Shown here: positions 8,861 to 16,952 of the stretch, in pieces | Numbering within the stretch: position 1 is the stretch's first letter | Layout: each line of letters opens with the position of its first letter | NCBI RefSeq assembly: GCF_029338375.1 | Contig: NZ_CP119804.1 | Location: 1,880,955 to 1,944,954, forward strand | Length of the DNA stretch: 64,000 bases | Direction of reading: 5' to 3' | Source: Halorussus lipolyticus | GTDB lineage: Archaea; Halobacteriota; Halobacteria; Halobacteriales; Haladaptataceae | The notes under the pieces: model-generated | The model's database searches: none | What the model saw: only the letters and a program-made list of their open reading frames with translations | What the model was told of the DNA's origin: nothing | Program-made: the position numbers and the translations under genes

Positions 8861-9184
8861 TCACGACGCTTGGTCTGGCAAATCTATCTCGTCGGGCGCG
8901 GGCATCCAGAAGATGTCCAGCGACACCGCGAGGGTGAAGGGCACGACCCAGACCAGAATCAGCGCGGTTCCGCGGTCCTGCACCCCGCTCCCGCCGAAGC
9001 CGATGAACCCGGAGAGCAGGATGGTCGTCACGACATAAATCAGCGGGATGAAGACTGCGGTGTAGAGGACCGCACCCCACTGGGTCGAGAGCCGAAGTCT
9101 GAAGAACCGGATGGCGACTGCGGCCACGACGGTATTGATGACCATGATGAGCAGGAACCCGATGACTGTGGCGGGCGAAGCCAT
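8861..9184 (-). CDS. Small haloarchaeal membrane protein, function unknown
   Basis: This 107-residue protein has three predicted transmembrane helices (about 5-27, 38-63 and 73-92) and an acidic cytoplasmic tail ending DEIDLPDQAS. Length and hydrophobic pattern fit a conserved haloarchaeal membrane family without known function. The start MASPATVIGF at 9184 fits the hydrophobic onset. Candidate promoter: the AT-rich TATATAC-like block at 9280-9290, read on the minus strand. Confidence 0.7.
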   Translation of the reverse strand: MASPATVIGFLLIMVINTVVAAVAIRFFRLRLSTQWGAVLYTAVFIPLIYVVTTILLSGFIGFGGSGVQDRGTALILVWVVPFTLAVSLDIFWMPAPDEIDLPDQAS

Positions 9185-9302
9185 TGGTAGGTGGGTCTTA
9201 GGGGCGGGCGCTCTTGTGGCTACCGGATACGCGACGAAGAAACGATAGAACCGTTCCGGTAAGAGCGAACACCCCCAGAATTGTATATAGTGCTTAGATA
9301 TT

Positions 9303-9445
9303 CAAGTATATTTCCGAAACGTGTGTGTATCTGGTTTAGAAAGCCCCCGGCCGGTGGCGGTCGCTGGCCGGCATATCCGACGGACGTCGTTGCGACGGAT
9401 AGGGGCCGACCAGCGACTACAATAAACGCCACCGGCCGGCCCCTT
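9303..9445 (+). ncRNA. Candidate structured RNA with its own TATA box
   Basis: An AGTATATTT box at 9305-9313 would start transcription near 9335-9340 on the + strand. Immediately downstream is a long, nearly closed hairpin. Stem 1: GGCCGGTGGCG (9349-9359) with CGCCACCGGCC (9427-9437). Stem 2: GTCGCTGG (9360-9367) with CCAGCGAC (9410-9417). An inner CGGC/GCCG pairing follows, then TATCCG (9374-9379) with CGGATA (9396-9401). A 9-nt AT-rich bulge (9418-9426) separates stems 1 and 2. No protein frame fits. It could be a small RNA, a large terminator or a MITE-like palindrome; strand and identity are uncertain. Confidence 0.4.
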
Positions 9446-9539
9446 TCAGACCACCCAGACAGTCGCTTGGGATACCGGGCGCGTCCCAGTGGTCAGTTCC
9501 ACCGAGCGCACGCTCGCGGTGGACGGGTCGGCCGAACGC

Positions 9540-10769
9540 TTACCGGCCGAGGTCCTCGTGGGCACTCGACAGGTGGCGGGAGGCCAGCGCCGCGAGGAGG
9601 GAAAGCTCACCGGCCAGCGCGCCCACCGCGATGATTTCGGCGAGCGCATCGGCGTTGCTCCCGGCGGGGTCGCCGCCGCCACGCAGGCCCAGCACATCGA
9701 GTGCTTCGGCCTGCGTGGGGAGTTTGGTGCCGCCGCCGACCGTGCCGACCTCCAGACTGGCGAGGCTCACGCTGGCGTAGAGCGCGTCCTCGCGGGCCTC
9801 GATGGTCGTGATGGCGTTCGAACCTTCCACGACCTGCGCGGCGTCCTGCCCGGTGGCGAGGAAAGCCGCGGCGACGACGTTGGCGGCGTGGGCGTTGAAC
9901 CCGAGGCTCCCGGCCTTGGCGCTTCCGACCAGATTCTTCCGGGTGTTGGCCTCCTCGATGGCCTCGGGCGTGGTGTGGAGGCGGTCCTCGACCGTCTCGC
10001 GGGGAATCTTCACGTCGGCGGTGACGCTCCGGCCCCGGCCCTCGACGGCGTTGATGGCGGCGGGTTTCTTGTCGGTGCAGAGGTTGCCCGAGAGGGCGAC
10101 GAGCGAGGCAGGGGTCTCGTCCTCCACGATTTCGGCGGCCTCGCGGGTTGCGATGGTGGCCATGTTCATCCCCATCGCGTCCTTGGTGTCGTAGACGAAC
10201 CGCAGGTAGACCGAATCGCCGACGACGTAGGTGTCCACGTCGAGGAGTTCGCCGTGGTTGGTCGTGGACTCGGCGGCCTCCCGGAGTCGGTCGGTGTTCT
10301 CGCCGACCCACGAGACGACCTCCTCGGCCTCCGCGACGCCGGCGACTCGGAACACCGGCGCGCGGGTCATCCCGGACTTGGTGACGCGGGCGTCGGCCCC
10401 GCCGGCAGTGGCGATGACCGAGCAACCGCGGTTGACGCTCGCCAAGAGCGCACCCTCGGTGGTGGCGAGGGGCAGGTAGAACTCGCCGCTGGCCGCACCA
10501 CCCGCGACTTGCACCGGTCCGGCCACGCCCATCGGAATCTGGGCCGCGCCCACCATGTTCTCGATGTTGGCTTCGGCCTCCTCGGCCTCGAACGTGTAGT
10601 CGCCGATGGCGTCCACGTCGGCGTCGGTCTCTGCTTCGAGCAAGCGTCTGCGGGCCTCGACGGCCGTCTCGTAGTCGGTGTGGTCCTCGAGTTCGTGGAG
10701 TCGAAGGTCGCCCTCCCGGACTCGCTCGGCGAGAGCGTCCGGGTCGGTCGCGTCGTTCGCGTCGCTCAT
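9540..10769 (-). CDS. hmgA: 3-hydroxy-3-methylglutaryl-CoA reductase (class I)
   Basis: This 409-residue enzyme makes mevalonate from HMG-CoA with NADPH, the committed step of archaeal isoprenoid lipid synthesis. Visible signatures: ENMVGAAQIPMGVAGPV (substrate binding), the catalytic Glu in TTEGALLASVNRG, DAMGMNMAT (NADP(H) binding), the catalytic Lys in CTDKKPAAIN, and a C-terminal His in SSAHEDLGR. Length fits the archaeal soluble form without a membrane anchor. The start at 10769 (MSDANDATDPD) is chosen because upstream codons read a basic, non-conserved sequence. This is the target of statins used to select haloarchaea. Confidence 0.96.
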   Translation of the reverse strand: MSDANDATDPDALAERVREGDLRLHELEDHTDYETAVEARRRLLEAETDADVDAIGDYTFEAEEAEANIENMVGAAQIPMGVAGPVQVAGGAASGEFYLPLATTEGALLASVNRGCSVIATAGGADARVTKSGMTRAPVFRVAGVAEAEEVVSWVGENTDRLREAAESTTNHGELLDVDTYVVGDSVYLRFVYDTKDAMGMNMATIATREAAEIVEDETPASLVALSGNLCTDKKPAAINAVEGRGRSVTADVKIPRETVEDRLHTTPEAIEEANTRKNLVGSAKAGSLGFNAHAANVVAAAFLATGQDAAQVVEGSNAITTIEAREDALYASVSLASLEVGTVGGGTKLPTQAEALDVLGLRGGGDPAGSNADALAEIIAVGALAGELSLLAALASRHLSSAHEDLGR

Positions 10770-11073
10770 ACCCGAGTGGTGACGGGGATGGCCCCTAACA
10801 GTTCCCATTCCGGGCAGGCGGGCGAGGCCGGGCAACCACTTTTACTTTCACCGCGGACATGGCCGAGGTTTATTGCCCTCTCGCCTGTATCCAAAATTGG
10901 TCCCCGAGTGGTCCACCGCGAAGGGTGAGTTCCTGCCATCGTTTCCCCCTTCCGGCGCGGTGCCAGTCGAGTCGATTCGGTCTCCACCCATCGCTCGTAT
11001 CTGTCATCCCTTGCATGGCCGCGCCTCGCCACCGCGGGACCTTTGCCATGACTCATTCCTGAAGCCGGTTCTC
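10770..11073. other. Intergenic region upstream of hmgA
   Basis: About 300 nt between the hmgA start and the 3' end of the next minus-strand gene. A TTTTACTTTC patch at about 10838-10850 lies too far upstream for a leaderless hmgA promoter but could serve a short leader. No coding sequence is supported. Confidence 0.3.
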
Positions 11074-11604
11074 TCAGAGCAACCGATACCGGCCCCTGCT
11101 CTCGCTGACCTCGCCCCGGCGAACCAGTTTTGCCAGCGCATCTCGCACGTAGTCGGCCGGCACCCCGCGCTCGTCGGCGAACGAGACCACCTCGTTCTCG
11201 GTCGGCCGGTCGAGTTCCCGCAGGGCGGCGAGGACGGTCTCCTTCCGGGACGTGCCGCGGGTACTCGCCGACCGATTCTCGACGCGCTCGGCGGCCTCGG
11301 CGACCTCCTCGGTATCGACGCCGGATGCTTCGAGGTACTCGTCGTCGGAGGGACCGGCCTCCTCGATTTGAGACTCCATCTCGGTGAACGAGTCGAGTTT
11401 TGCGAAGGCCTCGCCCTCGCCCTGCCGGTTGGCCAGCATCGAGGAGCGCACCTCGCGGGCGTGGTCCTCGTCGTCGGTCTCCACGAACTTCTTCAGTTTC
11501 TCGAACTTCCGGCGCTTGCCGCACCGAGGACACTGGGTGGTCTCCGGGCGGCCCTCCACGATTTTGAGCGCCTGACAGTCGCTACACCCCACGACGGCGT
11601 ACAT
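11074..11604 (-). CDS. DUF5817-like protein: zinc ribbon plus winged helix-turn-helix
   Basis: This 176-residue protein opens with a zinc ribbon (CSDC at residues 7-10 and CPRC at 25-28), followed by an acidic helical linker. It ends in a winged-helix region (about 120-176: ETVLAALRELDRPTENEVVS, then DYVRDALAKLVRRGEVSE). This architecture is common in haloarchaea and suggests a DNA- or RNA-binding regulator, although the role is not established. The start MYAVVGCSDC places the ribbon at the N-terminus, as in homologues. Confidence 0.8.
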   Translation of the reverse strand: MYAVVGCSDCQALKIVEGRPETTQCPRCGKRRKFEKLKKFVETDDEDHAREVRSSMLANRQGEGEAFAKLDSFTEMESQIEEAGPSDDEYLEASGVDTEEVAEAAERVENRSASTRGTSRKETVLAALRELDRPTENEVVSFADERGVPADYVRDALAKLVRRGEVSESRGRYRLL

Positions 11605-11744
11605 GCTCGTGAGTCGGGCTTTTTGGTACGTGAATGTTCGGACTCGACCGGTGATTGGTAGTGTAGAGCATTGCTTCTGGGTGTTTCAGCATCGTAATGC
11701 AACTCCTAACATATCAGAATCGTCTCTAGCTCCGATGCGGGTCC

Positions 11745-11800
11745 CGATTCCCCGCGGTTGCTGTGCGGGAGACGCCTTGGCTCACGCCTGACGCTCGCCT
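11745..11800 (-). repeat. Degenerate fragment of the interspersed element, reverse orientation
   Basis: CGGGAGACGCCTTGGCTCAC followed by GCCTGACGCTCGCC closely resembles the reverse complement of module 2 (GAAGCTAGCTTCAGGCGTG then AGCAACGCCGTCTC) at 12351-12383. The GAAGCTAGCTTC palindrome is decayed. The rest of the 325-nt gap (11605-11929) shows only a promoter-like AT patch and CTTTAGGTAGCC before the cupin gene. Confidence 0.45.
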
Positions 11801-11929
11801 CTCCGAATACTCTCACTCGCTTCGGACCCCAAACCGTTCGAACTCGGCCCGCTACCCGTTTTTCTACTCGCTACTCGCTTTCCGCAACTCGAACCTTTAG
11901 GTAGCCCGCCATCTACGGTACACCTACCC

Positions 11930-12268
11930 ATGGAAGTTGTACCCACAGACGCCGAGGAGTCCACCGAAGCAGTCGAGGGCGTTCACCTCTCGCTCCTCGC
12001 GGGCGCGGAGAAGATGAACGTCCAGCACTTCGACATCGAACCCGGTGCGGAGGTGCCCGAACACAGCCACGACAACGAGCAGACCGGCTACATCACGCAG
12101 GGGACCCTGACGTTCATCGTGGACGGCGAGGACATCGACGTGAGCGCGGGCGACTCCTACGCAATCCCCGGCGGCGAACCCCACGCCGCCGAGAACCGCG
12201 GTGACGAGCGCGTCGAGGGGGTAGACATCTTCAGTCCGCCGCGGGAGAATCCGGACTGGAAGGACTGA
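11930..12268 (+). CDS. Single-domain cupin protein
   Basis: A 112-residue small beta-barrel protein. Cupin motif 1 is seen as PGAEVPEHSHDNEQTGYITQ, with His residues and a Glu/Gln in metal-ligand positions. Motif 2 is DSYAIPGGEPHAAENRG, with the last His ligand. It is probably a metal-binding enzyme or sensor; the substrate is unknown. The C-terminus PPRENPDWKD is typical of haloarchaeal members. Cytoplasmic, apparently monocistronic. Confidence 0.88.
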   Translation: MEVVPTDAEESTEAVEGVHLSLLAGAEKMNVQHFDIEPGAEVPEHSHDNEQTGYITQGTLTFIVDGEDIDVSAGDSYAIPGGEPHAAENRGDERVEGVDIFSPPRENPDWKD

Positions 12269-12350
12269 GAATCGAACGAGAGAACCGAATTTCTAATTGC
12301 CTTCGGACAGAGGGTTCTACGACACCACTACGAACTGACGAACGAGACGA

Positions 12351-12680
12351 GGAAGCTAGCTTCAGGCGTGAGCAACGCCGTCTCCTGCAACCGCCTCCGC
12401 ACAGCACCGCTCCGCAACCGCCCCGAAACCGCGGTCCACACCCTCCCCAACCGATTGCGGTCTCTGCGAACCACGTTCGCAGATCAGCGAGACGCCGCGC
12501 GTCTCGCAAGCCTCGGCCGCCGGAAGACAAATCACGTCTTCCGTGCCCTCGTTCGCTTCGCTCACGAGGACTCCGGCCTGCGGTCCTCATCCCTCGCGCG
12601 GTCCGGCGCGACACGAGAGTCGCGCCGCCACGCGCCGGTCTGAAGGACGAGGACCGCGCGAAACCTCTCGGTCACACCCC
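12351..12680 (+). repeat. Interspersed hairpin-chain element, copy C (module 2)
   Basis: Begins with the perfect 12-bp palindrome GAAGCTAGCTTC, then AGGCGTGAGCAACGCCGTC, and later CCACACCCTCCCCAACCGAT. A chain of hairpins follows: TCTGCGAAC-CAC-GTTCGCAGA (12463-12483), GCGAGACGC-CGC-GCGTCTCGC (12487-12507), GGAAGAC-N7-GTCTTCC (12522-12542), a CTCGT/ACGAG hairpin, a GAGGAC/GTCCTC hairpin and GGCGCGAC/GTCGCGCC. It fills the 441-nt gap between the cupin gene and the gene at 12710. No coding potential. Confidence 0.7.
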
Positions 12681-12709
12681 TTTTATCCGTCGCGTGCCGA
12701 GTGAGACCG

Positions 12710-13429
12710 ATGACAGAGCTGTTCGACCTCCCGGTCGATTCCGCCGAGGAGGCCGCCGAGCGCCGCGACGAGGTGGTCGCCCGCGTCCGAAGTCACGCCG
12801 GGAAAATCGCCCGCGAACTCGCCAGATTGCAGGGCGGCGACTACGGCAAGCGCACCTTCGAGACCGCAGACGGCGAGTGGACCGTCAAGTACGAGGCCGG
12901 AGACCTCCAGTTTCTCCTGTTCGACGACGGGCGGAACGAGACCTACGTCGTCTCGACCCACCAACCGCCCGAACCGGAAGCCCTCGCCGAGGCCATGACC
13001 GACTACGAGGCCTTCGTGACAGCGTTCAATCGCTACGTCCGGTCGCTCGACGGCGTGCTGGACGAGGTTCCCGCCGACTTCCCTGCGGTCGAATCCACCG
13101 ATTCGGTGGTGGCCGAGCGAGAGCGCGTCCTCGGTCGGGTCCGAGAGGTCTGCGACCAAATCGCCCGCCAACTGGCGCGGTACGAGGGCGGCGAGTACGG
13201 CACCTACGCCACCCGCGTCGCCGGGAATCGCTGGGAACTCAAGTGGGAGAACGGGACCACCTCCTACCTCCGAGTCGGGGGCGAGGGCGGCATCTACCTC
13301 CTCTCCCAATACGAACAGCCCTCGGCCCACGACGTGCGGAGCCTCGCCGAGGACGTGCCCCTGTTCGTGGAGGCGTTCAACGACTACGTGGACGATTTGG
13401 ACGCGAGTCTCGACGGGGTATCGCTCTGA
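12710..13429 (+). CDS. Hypothetical protein with internal duplication
   Basis: A 239-residue acidic soluble protein of unknown function made of two similar halves (about residues 8-112 and 125-235). Each half has a helix with RxRVxEVxxxIARELARxxGG, a (Y/K)GxY/RTF beta segment, a W-x-(V/L)-K-(Y/W) strand and a C-terminal helix ending AFNxYVxxLD. This looks like a tandem duplication of one alpha/beta domain fused in one chain. The start at ATG 12710 is preferred over GTG 12701. A TTTTAT box about 28 nt upstream points to a leaderless transcript. Confidence 0.7.
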   Translation: MTELFDLPVDSAEEAAERRDEVVARVRSHAGKIARELARLQGGDYGKRTFETADGEWTVKYEAGDLQFLLFDDGRNETYVVSTHQPPEPEALAEAMTDYEAFVTAFNRYVRSLDGVLDEVPADFPAVESTDSVVAERERVLGRVREVCDQIARQLARYEGGEYGTYATRVAGNRWELKWENGTTSYLRVGGEGGIYLLSQYEQPSAHDVRSLAEDVPLFVEAFNDYVDDLDASLDGVSL

Positions 13430-13462
13430 GCAAAAAACGGACCGACCGGAAATCTTTGCGGG

Positions 13463-13849
13463 CTAAATCGAGGGTTGGCCGCCGGTCGAACCACCGCTAC
13501 CGCCGTGGCCGAGGTACGAGGCGTCGCCAAACGCGAGCATCGGGTAGAAGACGAACGGGAGGAGCCAGAGGCCAGCGCCCCAACCGATGCCTTTGCCGAA
13601 CGCCTTGGCGATGCCGAGGTGCATCTTGCCGACGGCGTAGAGGTTGACCAGCGGGATGAACATCAACAGGAGGTACCAGCCCGGATTGTCGCCGATTTTC
13701 AACATGACGTAGGTGTTGTAAATCGGAATCAGCGACGCCCAGCCGGGTTTGTCGGCTTTCTCGAAGACGACCCAGAAACTTGCAAGGATGATGGCCATGA
13801 ATCCGAGTGCGAACAGGAGACTGACCATACTGAGTATATTCTCTGCCAT
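13463..13849 (-). CDS. DUF5684-like membrane protein
   Basis: A 128-residue protein with four hydrophobic helices (about 4-27, 33-50, 57-75 and 85-105) and the motif KADKPGWASLIPIYNTYVM, the hallmark of the DUF5684 group. A Gly/Ser-rich tail follows. Function unknown; presumably in the cell membrane. The start at 13849 (MAENILSMVS) is chosen because upstream codons are basic and the AT-rich promoter region lies directly before it (13865-13900). Confidence 0.8.
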   Translation of the reverse strand: MAENILSMVSLLFALGFMAIILASFWVVFEKADKPGWASLIPIYNTYVMLKIGDNPGWYLLLMFIPLVNLYAVGKMHLGIAKAFGKGIGWGAGLWLLPFVFYPMLAFGDASYLGHGGSGGSTGGQPSI

Positions 13850-13953
13850 GGTTGAACGTGACACTTGCACTGCAAATCGTCGTACAATAAGTTTTTCTAC
13901 TTTATCTGAGAGGCGGCAAAAGACGCAGGGAGTTCGACGCCGGAGAGCATCTG

Positions 13954-15150
13954 TCACCCGGACAAGATACCTCGCACTGCGCGCTTCAGAATCGCCAGTC
14001 CGACCCCGGCGTCCCGGAGGTCGATGTGTTCGTCCACGGTGTGGGCCTGCGCGAGTTCCCCCGGTCCCCAGATAATCGCCGGCGTCCCGCGGGCGACGAA
14101 CTCTCGGGCGTCGGTCGCGGCCTCCAGTCCCCACGGCTCTCGGGGCGCGTCGGCCATCTCGGCCGAGAGGGTCCGAAATCGCTCGGCCAGCGGACTGTCC
14201 GCGGGAATCCCGGCCGAGGAGTAGTGTTTGACGAGCGTCAGGTCAGTCTCGACGCCCGAGTCGCGTTCGACCTCGGCCAGCAGGGCCTCGATTTCGTCCT
14301 CGACCTCCTCGAACGTCTCGCCCGGCAGGATGCGCCGGTCCAAGAGGAGTTCGGCCCGACCGGGAAGCACCGCCATGTTCGAGTCGGTCCCGGCCTCGAA
14401 CTCGGTCACGGTGGCGTAGGCCCGGCCCACGAGGGAGTCCTCGCGCTCCCTGAGTCGGTCGTCGTAGTCCTCGATGCCAGCGAGCAGGGGTCTGGCGGCG
14501 TCGATGGCGTTGACGCCTTGGTCGGGCCGACTCGCGTGGGACGCCGACCCCGAGACGCCGACCCGGTAGGTCACGACGCCCTTCGCGGAGGTTCCGACCC
14601 GGAAGTTGGTGGGTTCCAGCACGACCGCCATATCGCCGCCGTACCCTTCTTCGAGGAGCATCCGGGTGCCGGGAGCGCCGGTCTCCTCGCCCATCGCGGC
14701 GTGGAAGACGAGCGACCCGTCGAGCGTTCCGGCCTCGTCCCCGATTTCGGGCGCTAAATCGCGGAGCGTCAGCATGGCCACCGCGAGGCCGGTCTTCATG
14801 TCGGCGCTCCCCCGACCGTAGAGGACGCCCTCCTCGACGACACCCCCGAAGGGGTCGCGGGACCACTCGTCGGGGTCGCCAGCGGGCACCACGTCGAGGT
14901 GGCCGTTCAGGACGAGCGTGGGAGTGTCGAGTTCGGCGTCTCTCGGGTCGTCGCCGACCCACGCGACGACTTGCGGTCGGTCGGGGTCCGGGGACTCCAC
15001 GAGGCGGGCGTCGATGCCCTGCTCGGCGAACCAGTCGGCGACGAACTCCGCGCCGGGGCGCTCGTCGCCCGGCGGATTCTCGGTCGGGACGCGAACGAGG
15101 TCCACGGCGAGGTCGGTGAGGTCGTCGGGTGGATGGGGCGAGTCGTCCAT
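13954..15150 (-). CDS. M20 family metallopeptidase/deacylase (ArgE/DapE/CPG2-like)
   Basis: This 398-residue enzyme has the M20 dinuclear zinc layout: GHLDVVPAG (first His and the flanking Asp), GRGSADMKTGLA (bridging Asp), MGEETGAPG (catalytic Glu pair), and a C-terminal His in AQAHTVDEHIDL. The lid/dimerisation domain occupies about residues 180-300. Substrate (acyl-amino acid, succinyl-DAP or peptide) cannot be fixed from sequence. Start MDDSPHPPDDLTDLAVDLVR is typical. Confidence 0.92.
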   Translation of the reverse strand: MDDSPHPPDDLTDLAVDLVRVPTENPPGDERPGAEFVADWFAEQGIDARLVESPDPDRPQVVAWVGDDPRDAELDTPTLVLNGHLDVVPAGDPDEWSRDPFGGVVEEGVLYGRGSADMKTGLAVAMLTLRDLAPEIGDEAGTLDGSLVFHAAMGEETGAPGTRMLLEEGYGGDMAVVLEPTNFRVGTSAKGVVTYRVGVSGSASHASRPDQGVNAIDAARPLLAGIEDYDDRLREREDSLVGRAYATVTEFEAGTDSNMAVLPGRAELLLDRRILPGETFEEVEDEIEALLAEVERDSGVETDLTLVKHYSSAGIPADSPLAERFRTLSAEMADAPREPWGLEAATDAREFVARGTPAIIWGPGELAQAHTVDEHIDLRDAGVGLAILKRAVRGILSG

Positions 15151-15344
15151 GTGTCGGTCCTCGGCGGCCTCCTCGAAAGCTGTTCGGTGATTCGGCCGAG
15201 CAGACAGTTCCGGTGCTGTGGGAGGCCTACTCGTCCCACCCCCGTCCGGTTTACCACATCTTGATAAGGGATTGGCTTCGTGGATTACGGTACTTACAAT
15301 GAGCCGGATTCGCGTGGCAGATTACGGGAGGTTCGGTGGTGCCC

Positions 15345-15872
15345 ATGTCTGAGACCGAAGCACGCGCAGTATCGCAGACGACGCCCCAGTTGGTCGTGGT
15401 CTGCGGACTGCCGGGCGTCGGCAAGACCACCGTCGCCGAGGACATCGCCGAGCGACTCGACGGGCGGCTCCTCCGGACCGACGTGATTCGCAAGGAACTC
15501 CTCTCGGACCCCGACTACACCGAGGAGGAGGCCCGGATGGTCTACCGCGAGATGTTCGACCGGGCGAGCGACCTCATCGAGGAGGGCACGAGCGCGGTCC
15601 TCGACGGCACGTTCAAAGAGGAGGGCTACCGGGACCACGCCATCGACCTCTCGGAGACGCTGGACGCCGAGTTCCGACTGGTGAAAGTCGAGTGCGACGA
15701 GGAGGTCGTTCGGGAGCGAATCGCGGGCAGAGTGGACGACGAGAGCGACGCCGACTTCGAGATTCACCAGATGTACCGCGACCAGTTCGAGTCCATCTCC
15801 CGGACGCACCTCACGGTGGACAACTCCGAAGCGATGACCGATACTCTCCGACAGGTCGAAGAACAGTTCTGA
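15345..15872 (+). CDS. P-loop kinase-like ATPase (zeta/gluconokinase-like AAA family)
   Basis: A 175-residue protein with Walker A GLPGVGKTT (residues about 22-30), a DVIRKEL segment after it (substrate-binding Asp-Arg, as in small-molecule kinases), and DGTFKEEGYR as a second conserved block. The size matches single-domain ATP-binding kinases that phosphorylate small metabolites or nucleic-acid ends. It is not demonstrably a zeta toxin: no antitoxin gene is adjacent. GTG codons at 15336 and 15339 are alternative starts; ATG 15345 is preferred. Confidence 0.8.
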   Translation: MSETEARAVSQTTPQLVVVCGLPGVGKTTVAEDIAERLDGRLLRTDVIRKELLSDPDYTEEEARMVYREMFDRASDLIEEGTSAVLDGTFKEEGYRDHAIDLSETLDAEFRLVKVECDEEVVRERIAGRVDDESDADFEIHQMYRDQFESISRTHLTVDNSEAMTDTLRQVEEQF

Positions 15873-15944
15873 CGAGGGGTTCTGCAATCGTCTGCGGTAA
15901 TCCAGTACCTTTTTGCTCCGGTGCTGACCACCGGGAAAAGACGA

Positions 15945-16730
15945 ATGGTCGCCGAGCAACTCACCGCGCCCGACCCCGAAACCCTCGTCAGCGAGGCGAA
16001 GACGGCGTTTCGGGACGGCGCGATGCTGACCGTGCAGGCCCGCTGTGAAGTCGAGTACGAAGGCCGGACCTCTGGCTATCTGGGGCCGGGAGACCGGATT
16101 CTGGTCGCCAAGCCCGACGGGACGTTTCTGGTCCACCAACCGACCGGCCACAAACCGGTCAACTGGATGCCCGGCGGTGGGTCGGTTTCGGCCCGGACGA
16201 GCGAAAACGAGGCAGTCTTGCTCGCTCGGCGCACGAATCCCAGCGAGCGCGTCGAGGTCCGGATTCTGGAGGCCCACGGACTCACCCGCTACGACGCGAC
16301 CGACGGCGCGACCTACGAGGAGTCCGGCACCGAGGCCGAGATGCACGAGTACATCGACCAGAACCCCGACGTGCTGGAGGACGGCCTGCGAATCGTGGAA
16401 CACGAGCGCGAGTCGAAATACGGCTTCATCGACTTCTTCGCCCGCGACGAGGCGGGCACCCCGGTCGTCGTGGAGGTCAAGCGGATTCAGGCCACGCTGA
16501 ACCACTTCGACCAGTTACAGCGGTACGTTTCCCTCTACGAGGAGGGAGATGCTTCGCCTCACGGAGGCGGTGTAACCGCCGGAGAGGACGTGCGCGGGAT
16601 GCTGGTCGCCCCGAGCGCGTCCGAGCGCGTCCGGCGGGCGCTCCGGGACAACGGCCTCGAATTCGTGGAACTCTCGGAGTTCGACACCGACGCCAAGGGC
16701 GCGACCGAGGCGAAGTTGACCGACTTCTGA
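15945..16730 (+). CDS. nucS: Endonuclease NucS
   Basis: This 261-residue protein is the archaeal mismatch/branched-DNA endonuclease (EndoMS), which works with the PCNA clamp. The N-terminal beta domain (about 1-115) is followed by a RecB-like nuclease domain. Active-site elements are visible in EHERESKYGFIDFFARD (Glu, Asp) and VVVEVKRIQA (Glu-x-Lys). An extra EEGDASPHGGGVTAGEDVRG stretch at about residues 199-217 is encoded by two back-to-back hairpins (16556-16580) and looks like an in-frame insertion. Start ATG 15945 matches the family. A TTTTTGC box lies about 35 nt upstream. Confidence 0.93.
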   Translation: MVAEQLTAPDPETLVSEAKTAFRDGAMLTVQARCEVEYEGRTSGYLGPGDRILVAKPDGTFLVHQPTGHKPVNWMPGGGSVSARTSENEAVLLARRTNPSERVEVRILEAHGLTRYDATDGATYEESGTEAEMHEYIDQNPDVLEDGLRIVEHERESKYGFIDFFARDEAGTPVVVEVKRIQATLNHFDQLQRYVSLYEEGDASPHGGGVTAGEDVRGMLVAPSASERVRRALRDNGLEFVELSEFDTDAKGATEAKLTDF

Positions 16731-16952
16731 GTGGGGCGGTTCTCCTCGCCGCAGAGAAATATTTTTGATTGTCTTGACCCTAAGTTTGGTTCTTTAATAA
16801 TTGTCCTGTTGTCTTAAGCTGGTTTCTCCCGTTCTCGTCTCCGAACCCGCCGCCCCGTAGTGGCACTTGCTATCAACCCGCTCGTTCGGAACTGTTTTGT
16901 GTAGTAATCCGCTTTCTACACAATATCGAATGAACCGAGGAGGTCCGAAAAT

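Noticed and set aside
9489..10928. 479-codon + strand frame over hmgA
   Set aside because: Antisense shadow in high-GC DNA; the minus strand shows all HMG-CoA reductase motifs.
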